Source: Methylococcus geothermalis
GTDB lineage: Bacteria > Pseudomonadota > Gammaproteobacteria > Methylococcales > Methylococcaceae
NCBI RefSeq assembly: GCF_012769535.1
Contig: NZ_CP046565.1
Coordinates: 2,928,501 to 2,992,500, forward strand
Direction of reading: 5' to 3'
Length of the DNA: 64,000 nucleotides
In this document: piece by piece, positions 19,366 to 27,093 of the stretch
How positions within the stretch are numbered: the stretch's first letter is position 1
Layout of the letters: every line of letters begins with the position of its first letter
The notes under the pieces: generated by a model
Seen by the model: only the letters and a program-made list of their open reading frames with translations
Database searches by the model: none
Told to the model about the DNA's origin: nothing
Program-made: the position numbers and the translations under genes

Positions 19366-19521
19366 CTAAGCGGCTGTCCTATTTTCCGGGGCCGGCTCTG
19401 TCAACCATCTGAACTCCCCCATCGGGATGTCCTGTTTCTTCACGAAGCCCAGGACTTCCGCATAGAACTTGAGCGCCTTGTCCTGATCGCCCACGAACAG
19501 GCTGTTCAGTTTGATTTTCAT
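19366..19521 (-). pseudogene. VOC (glyoxalase/bleomycin-resistance) protein, 5' fragment cut by IS3
   Basis: Starts MKIKLNSLFVGDQDKALKFY, the usual beginning of a VOC-fold protein, and continues in register for about 42 residues (LGFVKKQDIPMGEFRWLT). It then runs into the right end of the IS3 element, which supplies a stop at 19366. Its ATG overlaps the stop of the DUF3060 gene (ATGA), so it was once the second gene of that unit. The missing 3' part is not on the other side of the IS. Confidence 0.8.
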
Positions 19522-19925
19522 GGCGGAACCTCCGCTTCGACATGGTTGAGAATCCGGTTGCCCACGCCGCTGCCGCTCACGGTCGGATGGACATCCTTCG
19601 GCAGATGGATGGTCGTTCCTGTCCCGGACAGCCGGATGGATTGCACGGACGCCCCGGAGGAAACGGAAATCCCGTGATGGACGCCGCTGACCCGCAAAGT
19701 CCGGATCACGTTTCCGGAAGGTACCCGAACCGTATTGCCGTCGCCCGACACAGTGAGGTCGAACCGTCCTGGGTGGGATACCGACAGGTTCTGCCCCGCG
19801 CCGGAAACCTTGACCGTCGCCACATCATCGGCTCCGGACAAACTGACCGGCGACGGATCGGCGCAACCCGATGCCAGCGCCACCAGCGCCGCGACGGGGG
19901 CCCAGGTGAGACTATGCTGCTTCAT
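19518..19925 (-). CDS. DUF3060-like lipoprotein
   Basis: A 135-residue protein with a signal peptide ending in a lipobox (LASGC, Cys21). The mature part is a repeating beta-helix-like pattern in which short strands end in SG/GxG turns (VSGAGQNLSV, VSGDGNTVRV, LSGTGTTIHL), typical of DUF3060. Likely outer-membrane or periplasmic lipoprotein of unknown function. Downstream gene is the IS3-cut VOC fragment. Confidence 0.75.
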   Translation of the reverse strand: MKQHSLTWAPVAALVALASGCADPSPVSLSGADDVATVKVSGAGQNLSVSHPGRFDLTVSGDGNTVRVPSGNVIRTLRVSGVHHGISVSSGASVQSIRLSGTGTTIHLPKDVHPTVSGSGVGNRILNHVEAEVPP

Positions 19926-19935
19926 GGCGAATCTC

Positions 19936-21075
19936 CTAAAACAAAGGGGTGGGAATATCGCCCCAGCGCACGTAGGCCGGCGGCGTTTCGACAATGCTTA
20001 CCGTGCCGGCCGCAATGTCGACACTGGCCAGCAGGAACGGGTTCAGCCCATGGGCCGAGCGAATGATGTCTTTGCCGACGGCGCGGGGTTCGTGGGTGCG
20101 CGCCCGGCTGAACAGCAGCTTGTAATGGCGCCGGTCGAAGGTCGCCGGTGTATGGTGGCCGCCCGACATGGGCTCGGCGTCCAAGGGCAAATCGGCCAGA
20201 TACCATTCTTGGGGCAGGACATGGACCACCAGCGGCGCCGTGCCCGTGCTCGTGATGGCCTGCCAGACGCCGGCATCCGCCAGCGCGGTGCGGTAGGCCG
20301 AACGCAGCTCACGGTCGCTGAGCAGCGCGGGCGACAGCACGGCGCTGTGGTTTTCGTAGAACGCGGTGATTTGTGTCAGCGCGTATTCCCGAAGGCCCAA
20401 GGCGATCACCACCGCCAAAGCAGTCGCCACGATCGGCAATGCCGGGATGCGACCCAACCTCGTCCGGGCGATCTCCACCCAACGGACCCCTAAAGACTCC
20501 GGCGCTATCGGCAGAATCGGCCGGGTGCGGGCCTGATAATCGCGATAGGCTTCGCCGAACGCCTCCACGCAGCGTCGTTCCTCCAGGGCCGCGAGAGCCC
20601 GGTACAGGAACAGCATCGCGACGTAGGCGATCAGCACCAGAAAGCGCGGCCACAAGAGCAGGGCGCCCAGCCCGAACAACGCCAGTCCGGTATATTGCGG
20701 ATGGCGGCTGAGACCGTACAGGCCGGTGGTGACCAGCCCCCTGCGGTGGAACTTGCTCCAATAGAGCTGGCCCGCCGCCGCCAGGAACCACACCGCCCCG
20801 ACCGTCGCGAGGAATCCGCCGATGCCCGGAAGGGCGTTGAGCAGGAGACTGCGGGTCGTCGAGATGTGCGGCAGGAAGAACTGGGTGAGCCAGGCCGTAG
20901 CCCAGAAGTGGTCGAGGGCATTCAACGCCGGCCCGTACAGCGAGTAGAAGTACAAGGCCGCCGGGCTGATCATAAACAGGATTTCAAGGCCCACAGCCAG
21001 ATAGAACAGCCAGGCCGCGGACTTCAGCCAGTCTGCCGGGGACTGGGAAGGCTTGGATTCGGGTAGAGTAGTCAT
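19936..21075 (-). CDS. Membrane protein with ICMT/PEMT-like methyltransferase domain
   Basis: A 379-residue protein with four or five N-terminal membrane segments. The sequence TTGLYGLSRHPQYTGL followed by a helix and EERRCVEAFGEAYRDYQAR is the isoprenylcysteine carboxyl methyltransferase/phospholipid methyltransferase signature for SAM binding in membrane enzymes. The C-terminal 150 residues are soluble and unrecognised. A GGAGG site ten bases before ATG 21075 supports this start. It lies 11 nt upstream of the DUF3060 lipoprotein. Substrate unknown. Confidence 0.75.
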   Translation of the reverse strand: MTTLPESKPSQSPADWLKSAAWLFYLAVGLEILFMISPAALYFYSLYGPALNALDHFWATAWLTQFFLPHISTTRSLLLNALPGIGGFLATVGAVWFLAAAGQLYWSKFHRRGLVTTGLYGLSRHPQYTGLALFGLGALLLWPRFLVLIAYVAMLFLYRALAALEERRCVEAFGEAYRDYQARTRPILPIAPESLGVRWVEIARTRLGRIPALPIVATALAVVIALGLREYALTQITAFYENHSAVLSPALLSDRELRSAYRTALADAGVWQAITSTGTAPLVVHVLPQEWYLADLPLDAEPMSGGHHTPATFDRRHYKLLFSRARTHEPRAVGKDIIRSAHGLNPFLLASVDIAAGTVSIVETPPAYVRWGDIPTPLF

Positions 21076-21241
21076 GGCTTTGGGTCCTCCGTTAGGGATG
21101 GGCAAAAGGTAAACCTCATCGGTTGCGAAACGATTTCGTCAAACACCGGTTTTTGTAACGGAGGATTTCAATCGCCGGCTCGGTAACCCGTTGTTACAAA
21201 ATTCCTTCGAATCGGGGCGGATCATCTTTCATAATCCACCC

Positions 21242-21961
21242 ATGACCCGATCTCCCCACATCCTGATCGTCGACGACGACCGCGAGCTCCGCCAGTTGCT
21301 GACGGCATTCCTCGGCCGGCACGGCTTCCGGGTGGACGCGGCGGCGGATGGGCGAGCCATGGCCAAGCTCCTGGAAACGGGCCGTTTCGATCTCATCGTG
21401 CTGGACCTGATGCTGCCCGGCGAGGACGGCCTCGCGCTGTGCCGGCGCCTTAGGGCGACTTCCAGGCTGCCGGTCATCATGCTCACGGCGCTGGCCGAGG
21501 AGACCGACCGCATCGTCGGCTTGGAAATGGGCGCCGACGATTATGTGGTGAAGCCCTTCAGCCCGCGGGAACTGCTGGCCCGCATCAAGGCGGTGTTGCG
21601 CCGGACCGGCGACGTCTCGGGCAAACCGGAAGGAGAGGGAAACACCCTGGTCTTCGACGGCTGGCGGCTCGATCTCGCGAGGCGCGAGCTGCATTCCCCC
21701 GACGGCGTGCTGATGCCGCTGACCGGCGGCGAGTTCGATCTCTTGGCCGCTTTCGCGCAGCACCCCCAGCGCGTCTTGAGCCGCGATCAGCTGCTGGATT
21801 TGACCAAGGGGCGTCTCGCCGGCGCTTACGACCGCAGCATCGACGTGCAGCTGAGCCGCTTGCGCCGCAAGATCGAAGCCGATCCCAATGAGCCCGCGCT
21901 GATCAAGACCGTGCGCGGCGGCGGCTATCTGTTCGCGGCCCGCGTGGAACGGCGGTGGTGA
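21242..21961 (+). CDS. OmpR-family response regulator
   Basis: A 239-residue regulator with a receiver domain (IVDDD acidic patch, phospho-acceptor Asp55 in VLDLMLPGEDG, Lys in YVVKPFSPREL) and a winged-helix DNA-binding domain (LTGGEFDLLAAF, DRSIDVQLSRLRRKIE, IKTVRGGGYLF). The stop overlaps the GTG start of the downstream kinase. It is divergent from the methyltransferase-like gene, with about 165 nt between, a possible target site. Confidence 0.95.
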   Translation: MTRSPHILIVDDDRELRQLLTAFLGRHGFRVDAAADGRAMAKLLETGRFDLIVLDLMLPGEDGLALCRRLRATSRLPVIMLTALAEETDRIVGLEMGADDYVVKPFSPRELLARIKAVLRRTGDVSGKPEGEGNTLVFDGWRLDLARRELHSPDGVLMPLTGGEFDLLAAFAQHPQRVLSRDQLLDLTKGRLAGAYDRSIDVQLSRLRRKIEADPNEPALIKTVRGGGYLFAARVERRW

Positions 21962-23313
21962 CCGCCGTGCGACTCTGGCCCGACAGCATCGCCGGCAGGA
22001 CCATGGGGCTCCTCTTCGCCGGCCTGGTGTTCACGGTGACCGTCAGCCTTTCCGTGTACCAACTGGATTTCTTCCACGGCAAGGGCTGGGACGAGACTTT
22101 CCGAAACCTGCACCGCATCGCCGTCATCGCCTCGATCATGGAGCGGCTGCCCGCCGAGCATCGTCCCGCCGTGCTGCCCGCCCTGAACGAAAGCCGCCTG
22201 GCCGTGACCTGGGAGCTTCGCGCGACCCCGCCACCGCTGCGCCAGGACGGCATGACCCATCATCTGGCGCGGGATATTCGGGTCCTGTCGGAGACTCGCG
22301 GACTGGAGCGGGTCGCGGCGGGCTATGCGGCCGACGCTCCTTCGCCCCCAGGCTGGATCAAGCCAGGGCCCGCCGAGGTGTGGATCGCGCTTTCGGACCA
22401 GACCTGGCTGCGCTTCGTCATCGCCGGCGAGGAGATCGGCGGGCTTTGGACCCTGAGGCTGGTGCTGGCCGCCGGCCTGATGCTCATCGGGATCGCGGCG
22501 CTGGGCGTCTGGTCCGCTCGCAAGGTGACCGCGCCGCTGGCCCGCTTCTCCCTGGCCGCGCAGCGCCTGGGCGCCAATGTGGATGCCCCGCCCATGAGCG
22601 AAGAGGGACCCAGCGAAATCCGCCAGGCGGCCAAGGCTTTCAACGGCATGCAAAACCGCATCCGCCGCCTGATCGAAGACCGCACCCTGATGCTGGCCGC
22701 CATCTCTCACGACCTTCGAACCGCCCTGACCCGGCTGGGATTTAGGACCGAATTCATCGCCGACGCGGAACAACGCCGCAAGGCCGCTGCGGATCTCGAG
22801 GAGATGCAGGCCATGCTGCAGTCGACCCTGATGTTCGCCCGCGACGACGCCGCCACCGAGCCCGTGACCCCCGTGGATCTGGCCATGCTTCTGCAAAGCC
22901 TGTGCGATGACCTTCAGGATGCCGGGCAGGCCGTTTCCTATGACGGGCCGCCGCACTTGACTTATCGCGGCCGCCCGGTGTCCCTGCGCCGCGCCTTCGC
23001 CAATCTTATCGATAATGCCCTGAAATATGGGCAGGAAGCGGCCGTGACCGTGGCCGAAAAGAACAACGCCATCGAAATCACGGTCGGCGATCGCGGTCCC
23101 GGAATCCCCGAGTCGATGCGGAGCCGAGTGTTTGCTCCGTTCTTCCGGCTGGAATCCTCGCGGAGCCGCGAAACCGGCGGCGTGGGCCTCGGGCTCACGG
23201 TGGCCCGCACGGTCGTGCGCCGGCATGGGGGCGACATCACCCTGGACGATCGGCCGGGCGGCGGCCTCCTGGTGAGAATCGTCCTACCCGCTTCGCCCGC
23301 CGTGAACCCTTGA
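21955..23313 (+). CDS. Sensor histidine kinase, EnvZ-like
   Basis: Inner-membrane sensor partner of the preceding regulator, about 452 residues. Two transmembrane segments (about residues 16-34 and 167-187) flank a periplasmic sensor of about 130 residues, followed by HAMP (RKVTAPLARFSLAAQRLG), HisKA with the phospho-accepting His252 in ISHDLRTAL and a HATPase domain (NLIDNALKYG, GDRGPGIPE, GVGLGLTV). Starts at one of two adjacent GTG codons (21955 or 21958). The signal sensed is unknown. Confidence 0.93.
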   Translation: MVTAVRLWPDSIAGRTMGLLFAGLVFTVTVSLSVYQLDFFHGKGWDETFRNLHRIAVIASIMERLPAEHRPAVLPALNESRLAVTWELRATPPPLRQDGMTHHLARDIRVLSETRGLERVAAGYAADAPSPPGWIKPGPAEVWIALSDQTWLRFVIAGEEIGGLWTLRLVLAAGLMLIGIAALGVWSARKVTAPLARFSLAAQRLGANVDAPPMSEEGPSEIRQAAKAFNGMQNRIRRLIEDRTLMLAAISHDLRTALTRLGFRTEFIADAEQRRKAAADLEEMQAMLQSTLMFARDDAATEPVTPVDLAMLLQSLCDDLQDAGQAVSYDGPPHLTYRGRPVSLRRAFANLIDNALKYGQEAAVTVAEKNNAIEITVGDRGPGIPESMRSRVFAPFFRLESSRSRETGGVGLGLTVARTVVRRHGGDITLDDRPGGGLLVRIVLPASPAVNP

Positions 23314-23316
23314 GTC

Positions 23317-23400
23317 TTAAGCTTGTTCAACGGCGCTGGGTTCCATGTAGATCGATTCCCAAACGTGTCCCTCCAGGTCCTGGAATCCATGGACATACAT
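23317..23400 (-). pseudogene. VOC-family protein, 3' fragment
   Basis: The last 27 residues of a VOC protein remain on the minus strand: MYVHGFQDLEGHVWESIYME and a short tail ending in TAA at 23317. The GFQDLEGHVWE stretch contains the C-terminal metal-ligand glutamate of the fold. A stop lies just upstream in frame, and the YciI gene is 28 nt away. YciI and VOC genes often neighbour each other, so this is the stump of such a partner. Confidence 0.7.
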
Positions 23401-23427
23401 GAGTTGGAACTAACGACCGGATACCGC

Positions 23428-23808
23428 TTACTTCGTGCGGCCATAGCGGCTTTCCGGCTTGAGCAGCTCTTCGATCGGCCGTACCTCGATGCTCCCGAGG
23501 CGGGCCGAGGGCCACCTCGATGCGATGTGGACGGCCTCGTTCAGATCACGGGCCTCGATCAGGAAGAATCCGCCCAATTGCTCTTTGGTCTCCGCAAATG
23601 GGCCGTCGGTGGCCGACAGCCTGCCGCCCCCGACCCGCACGGTCGTGGCGGTCCGGACGCTTTGGAGCGCGTGCGTGGCGAGCAGGTGACCGCTGTTCCG
23701 GAGTTCGTCCACATACGCAAGGGTTTCGCCCCGAAGGGCATCCCACTCCTCTCTGGACAGGTCGTTGAGCTTCTGCTCTTCTTCGTAGGCCAGACAGAGA
23801 TACTTCAT
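23428..23808 (-). CDS. YciI-like (DGPF-domain) protein
   Basis: A 126-residue protein of the YCII-related/DGPF family: starts MKYLCLAYEEEQKLNDLS and contains the defining ATDGPFAETKEQLGGFFLIE with the conserved His/Asp region. Such genes usually accompany ECF sigma factors and VOC proteins. Here only a VOC stump remains and no sigma factor is near. Function unknown; intact reading frame. Confidence 0.88.
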   Translation of the reverse strand: MKYLCLAYEEEQKLNDLSREEWDALRGETLAYVDELRNSGHLLATHALQSVRTATTVRVGGGRLSATDGPFAETKEQLGGFFLIEARDLNEAVHIASRWPSARLGSIEVRPIEELLKPESRYGRTK

Positions 23809-24055
23809 GGATTGATTGCTCCTGGTTTGGTTTTCAGGCAAGCGGTGGGCAAACAAAAAGCGGTTGAATGGCAGGGCACTCAAATGCCTCCGATTCTCAA
23901 GACCTCCCACCCCACGATTCCGGCCCGGGTCCTTTCTCCGTTCTGTAATCTGTCCGTCACGAGTGCTTAAACTTCGCCCGCCATTCTGAAGCTCTGTGCC
24001 GGCATCGAGAAGCTGGCATGCACCCAAGTTTGCAACAGTTACGGAGATTACCCTG

Positions 24056-24507
24056 ATGAAAACACTGGTATGTCTCGCGGCGGTGGGACTCATGAGTATC
24101 GCCGGGAGCGCGGTGGCAGAACGCGGAATCAACGACGGTCACCAGCGCCGGTTCGACTTCGGCAAGTTCGTTGAGAAGCAACTCACTGCGTACGGGGAGC
24201 AATGGTTCGGCATCGCGCGCCCGCTAGCGGCTTCTTCAACCCTGAGCATAGACGCGGCCACTGCCGAAGCGAATCCGAGGGTTCTCGCCAGCTTTGGCAA
24301 GGGACTGCGCGCACAGGTAGTCACTGCTGCCCCCAACGCCGGCGCCAACATCGACATGATGGTTGCCTGCGCATCGCCACGCTGAACGATCTGAACGCCG
24401 AGTGGACAGGGGGATTCTTCGATGCCTCCGGCAAGCGCTTCTTCGTGAGCATCCAGCACAACGTCACAGGACACGGAGTGGTTCTGGAAGTGACCGGCTG
24501 GCGCTGA
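24056..24507 (+). pseudogene. Secreted protein with internal deletion, PhoX/DUF839-like ends
   Basis: ATG 24056 opens a signal peptide (KTLVCLAAVGLMSIAGSAVA) and about 100 residues ending GANIDMMV. At about 24367 the frame changes and the +1 frame carries a C-terminal stretch LNAEWTGGFFDASGKRFFVS ... VTGHGVVLEVTGWR with a natural stop at 24507. The two pieces look like the beginning and end of a PhoX/DUF839-type protein that has lost several hundred central residues. Family assignment is from memory of the terminal motifs. Confidence 0.6.
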
Positions 24508-24671
24508 ACCACCACTGATGAGCACACAGACCTGAGGGGGAGTTTGAGGGGGGTGTGAAGATGGGCTAGGAAGCTTTGATCGTCAAAGCGAGAATCTCGT
24601 GAGATCCGTCACAGAACGGCCAGGTCAATCTCAAGTTCGGCGGTTATCTGCCGACCTTCCGGGAACTCAAA

Positions 24672-25101
24672 TGCCCGTTCCCGGATTCCATGTCGGTCTG
24701 TACCCGCGATCCACCCAAGCTTGCCACGCGGCCAGCGGTTTACCAACCGCGCCGGCCAGAGCGGAGCGTGGTCTATCAGGTGGTGCAAAAGAATCTGGAG
24801 ACTTGGCTGGAAATGGCCCACTCCGGCGACGGCGGCGAGGACTCGGTACCCGCGTACATCGAGCACGAATTCCGGCAATACCTGACCTGCGGCATCCTGG
24901 CGAACGGCTTTGCCAGGGCGCGCTGTGATCATTGCGGCCACGATTATCTGGTGGCCTTTTCCTGCAAAGGCCGTGGCGTCTGCCCCTCGTGCAACACACG
25001 GCGGATGGACGAAACGGCGGCTCATCTGGTGGATCACGTGTTTCCCCAGGTTCCGGTGCGGCAGTGGGTATTATCGTTGCCGAAACGCCTGCGCTATGCG
25101 G
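24672..25101 (+). mobile_element. IS91-family element, 5' fragment
   Basis: Nearly identical to the first 430 nt of the element at 16433, starting at the same TGCCCGTTCCC end. The transposase frame from 24690 covers about the first 136 residues, including all zinc-binding cysteines, then runs into an IS3 copy and stops. The 130 nt before it (24540-24671) contain no recognisable gene. Confidence 0.88.
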
Positions 25102-26071
25102 TGGCCCCGGTTTTTTAGACAGGATTTTACCGGGCTTAAGTGGGCTTCTGCGGTTTAGGCTGCCTTCTGGAGTGGCAGCGAATTAAAGTACACGCTATCC
25201 GGGGTCTTGCCATCAAGCGATGAATGAGGCCGCCGTTCATTGTAAAACTTGAAATAGCTTTGTAAGCCTTGCCTTGCTTGAGAAACTGAGTCGTAAGCAT
25301 GCAAGTAAACTTCCTCGTATTTCACGCTTTTCCAAAGCCGTTCGACAAATACGTTATCGACCCAGCGGCCCTTGCCGTCCATGCTGACTCGGAGACCTTG
25401 ACCTTGGAGCAGATCGACAAACTCTGTGCTGGTGAACTGGCTGCCTTGGTCGGTGTTAAAGATCTCCGGCTTGCCATGACGCTGTAGAGCTTCCTCGACG
25501 GCCTCGATGCAGAAGTCCGTGGTCAGGCTGTTGGACAGTCGCCAAGACAGCACCCGCCGGGTCGCCCCGTCGAGTACCGCAGCCAGGTACACGAAGCCTT
25601 TGCGCATGGGGATGTAGGTGATATCCATGGCCCCTACGTGGTTCGCTCTGGTGATCTCCAGACCGCGCAGCAGATAGGGGAAGATCGGGTTCTGCGGATG
25701 CTTCCGGCTGGTGTTCGGCCGTCGATACAGCGCCTCGATGCCCATCTTCTTCATCAGCGTGGACACATGCCGGCGGCCCACCTGAATGCCTTCCAGGCGC
25801 AGCAGGTCGCGCAGCATGCGGGCGCCAGCAAACGGATGGTTGATGTGCAACTCGTCGATCCGACGCATTAAGGCCAGATCGCTTTCTGAAACTGGCTGGG
25901 GCACGTAATACACCGAAGAGCGGGATAGCTCCAGCAATTCACACTGGCGCACCACAGGGAGCTTGTCAGACCGGTCAATCATCGTTTTGCGCTCGCATCG
26001 CCGACGCGACCGAGCGCGGCGACTCAAAAATCATTCGCCATCGCCAACTGCCCGATCTTGGCGTGGAGTTC
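25102..26071 (-). mobile_element. IS3-family element, truncated second copy
   Basis: Nearly identical to the element at 18127-19394 from its left end (GGCCCCGGTTTTTTAGACAG) through orfB. It breaks off inside orfA at 26071, after GGAGTTC, where an attC-like sequence begins. The right inverted repeat is missing, so it cannot transpose by itself. Confidence 0.9.
25155..26027 (-). CDS. IS3-family transposase OrfB, orphaned
   Basis: 290 residues, almost identical to the product at 18180 (DITYIPM instead of DITSIPM, RVSMDG instead of RASMDG). All DDE residues are present, but only the last dozen or so codons of orfA remain, so a normal OrfAB fusion cannot form. Confidence 0.88.
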   Translation of the reverse strand: MSRRARSRRRCERKTMIDRSDKLPVVRQCELLELSRSSVYYVPQPVSESDLALMRRIDELHINHPFAGARMLRDLLRLEGIQVGRRHVSTLMKKMGIEALYRRPNTSRKHPQNPIFPYLLRGLEITRANHVGAMDITYIPMRKGFVYLAAVLDGATRRVLSWRLSNSLTTDFCIEAVEEALQRHGKPEIFNTDQGSQFTSTEFVDLLQGQGLRVSMDGKGRWVDNVFVERLWKSVKYEEVYLHAYDSVSQARQGLQSYFKFYNERRPHSSLDGKTPDSVYFNSLPLQKAA

Positions 26072-26121
26072 GTAAGGGGCTGCGCGCTTTTGCGCAGTCC
26101 CGCTTGACTGCCGGGTTGGGC
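26071..26121 (-). other. attC-like recombination site, truncated by IS3
   Basis: On the minus strand the site starts GCCCAAC (core, 26115-26121) directly after the stop codon of the adjacent gene. It continues through a hairpin with arms around TCAAGCGGGACTGCGC and GCGCGCAGCCCCTTACG. The pattern TCAAGCGGGAC...CCCCTTAC is typical of integron attC sites in Pseudomonas/Xanthomonas-type arrays. The second core GTTRRRY is lost at the IS3 junction. Confidence 0.65.
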
Positions 26122-26724
26122 CTAGGCGAACACACTGGTGATGGCACCGTAGATTGCGAGCATTACACCGAAAGCCTGTTGCTTAAAGCCTCCAACGGTT
26201 GCGTTTTCAACCTGCTCAGACAACTTGCGAAGCGCTGATTGATTCGATGCGATTGAACTCGAAAGTTCTGATTTCACATCTTCGATGCGAGAGTGGATTG
26301 CCTGATGTTGCGTAGCCACTTCAGCGCGCAATTCCTCGAACCGACCCTCAAGGGCGGCAAGTCGTTCTTCAATCGTTTTAGCTGCGCGGATTACGGTGGC
26401 AGACATGCTGGCCGACGAGCTACAGGAAGCTGTGGCACTTGCGGATAGAGTGATGGAGCGCACGAAAATTGGACAGTCACGAAACCAAGCAATAACGGTG
26501 GCTATGAGGCTTTGATTTCGGAATAGGCCAAGGTTGCTATCTAGCGAATAGAGGACGATCAGACCGCCCACGACTTGCATAGCCGTTCCGGTGAGTTTGT
26601 TGACTAACACGGTTTCGGATGGAAAGCAGGCAAGGGCACGCCAATGAGCATAAGTGAGCGCTGCCATAACGAGAACTGGCCAAGCTCTCCAGAACCAAAT
26701 TGCTAGGCGTCGAATCATGTGCAT
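26122..26724 (-). CDS. Hypothetical membrane coiled-coil protein in a gene cassette
   Basis: About 200 residues (ATG 26724; 26718 also possible). N-terminal hydrophobic segments (WFWRAWPVLVMAALTY; AMQVVGGLIVLYSL), a central coiled coil with many Glu/Ala (IEERLAALEGRFEELRAEVA, HSRIEDVKSELSSSIASNQS) and a C-terminal membrane segment (AFGVMLAIYGAITSVFA). Its stop abuts an attC core and a GCCCAAC core lies at 26730, so it fills a cassette of about 620 bp. Base composition is lower in GC than its neighbours. No function can be assigned. Confidence 0.65.
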   Translation of the reverse strand: MHMIRRLAIWFWRAWPVLVMAALTYAHWRALACFPSETVLVNKLTGTAMQVVGGLIVLYSLDSNLGLFRNQSLIATVIAWFRDCPIFVRSITLSASATASCSSSASMSATVIRAAKTIEERLAALEGRFEELRAEVATQHQAIHSRIEDVKSELSSSIASNQSALRKLSEQVENATVGGFKQQAFGVMLAIYGAITSVFA

Positions 26725-26733
26725 GCTAGGCCC

Positions 26734-26787
26734 AACTACAAATGGACACCCTAAAGGGCGCATCTTCTTGCACCTTCAAGGTGTATA
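26734..26787. repeat. 54-bp cassette-associated repeat, copy 1
   Basis: Runs from AACTACAAATGGACACCCT to TTCAAGGTGTATA and matches the copy at 30709-30762 with one difference (A/G at 26752). It contains imperfect inverted arms (ACACCCTAAAGGGCGC / GCACCTTCAAGGTGT) around a short loop. In both places it lies just upstream of a cassette gene on the minus strand. Confidence 0.8.
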
Positions 26788-26850
26788 ACGCTGGCCTTCA
26801 GCCGCGCGCTTGGCGCGTCGGCTGCAAGGCCGGTGTTCGGCGGCGTTCAA
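26786..26850 (-). other. attC-like hairpin downstream of yecR-like gene
   Basis: Minus strand: TGAACGCC ... GGCGTTAT-type cores bracket arms CCGGCCTTGCAGCCG and CGGCTGAAGGCCAGCG that pair except for one bulged base, which is the extrahelical-base design of attC sites. It lies three to six nt after the reconstructed stop of the yecR-like gene. Confidence 0.6.
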
Positions 26851-26855
26851 TTCTA

Positions 26856-26878
26856 CTACTTCGGGTTGCCGACACATT
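26856..26878 (-). pseudogene. Last codons of the yecR-like gene, separated by an IS
   Basis: Minus strand TGT GTC GGC AAC CCG AAG TAG. When the ISL2-type element (26879-30341) and one ATT duplication are removed, these codons follow ...VVYQ of the fragment at 30342-30645 in frame, giving VVYQCVGNPK and a stop, a normal ending for YecR-like lipoproteins. Confidence 0.7.
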
Positions 26879-27093
26879 AGAGTTGCTTCCGATGATAAAA
26901 ATGGATTTATTGTGGTATAAATATACCCATTAACAACAATCGAATGGTGTCAGTCAGTGATTTTTGAAAAGTTCATGGAAGAAACCAGCGAACGTACTGT
27001 CAGAGCCCTGATCGGAATGAACAAGGCTCAATTCGCCAAGCTCTACCCTATCTTTGAAGAGGCCTATGCGGAGATTCAGCAAGAACGTGTTAG

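Larger units (their letters stand above)
18127..19394 (-). mobile_element. IS3-family element, complete copy
   Basis: Ends are imperfect inverted repeats: GGCCCCGGTTTTTTAGACAG at 18128 and, read inward from 19393, GGCCCCGGAAAATAGGACAG. About 1.27 kb with overlapping orfA and orfB on the minus strand. No clear target duplication is seen, and the right end cuts a VOC-family gene. Confidence 0.88.

Noticed and set aside
18127-19394. A target-site duplication for the IS3 copy
   Set aside because: Flanks (CGG on the left, GCT or GGC on the right) do not match at 3-4 bp.
19366-23400. Both VOC fragments as halves of one gene split by the IS3 element
   Set aside because: On the minus strand the 5' piece lies downstream of the 3' piece, and intact genes lie between them, so a simple split does not work.
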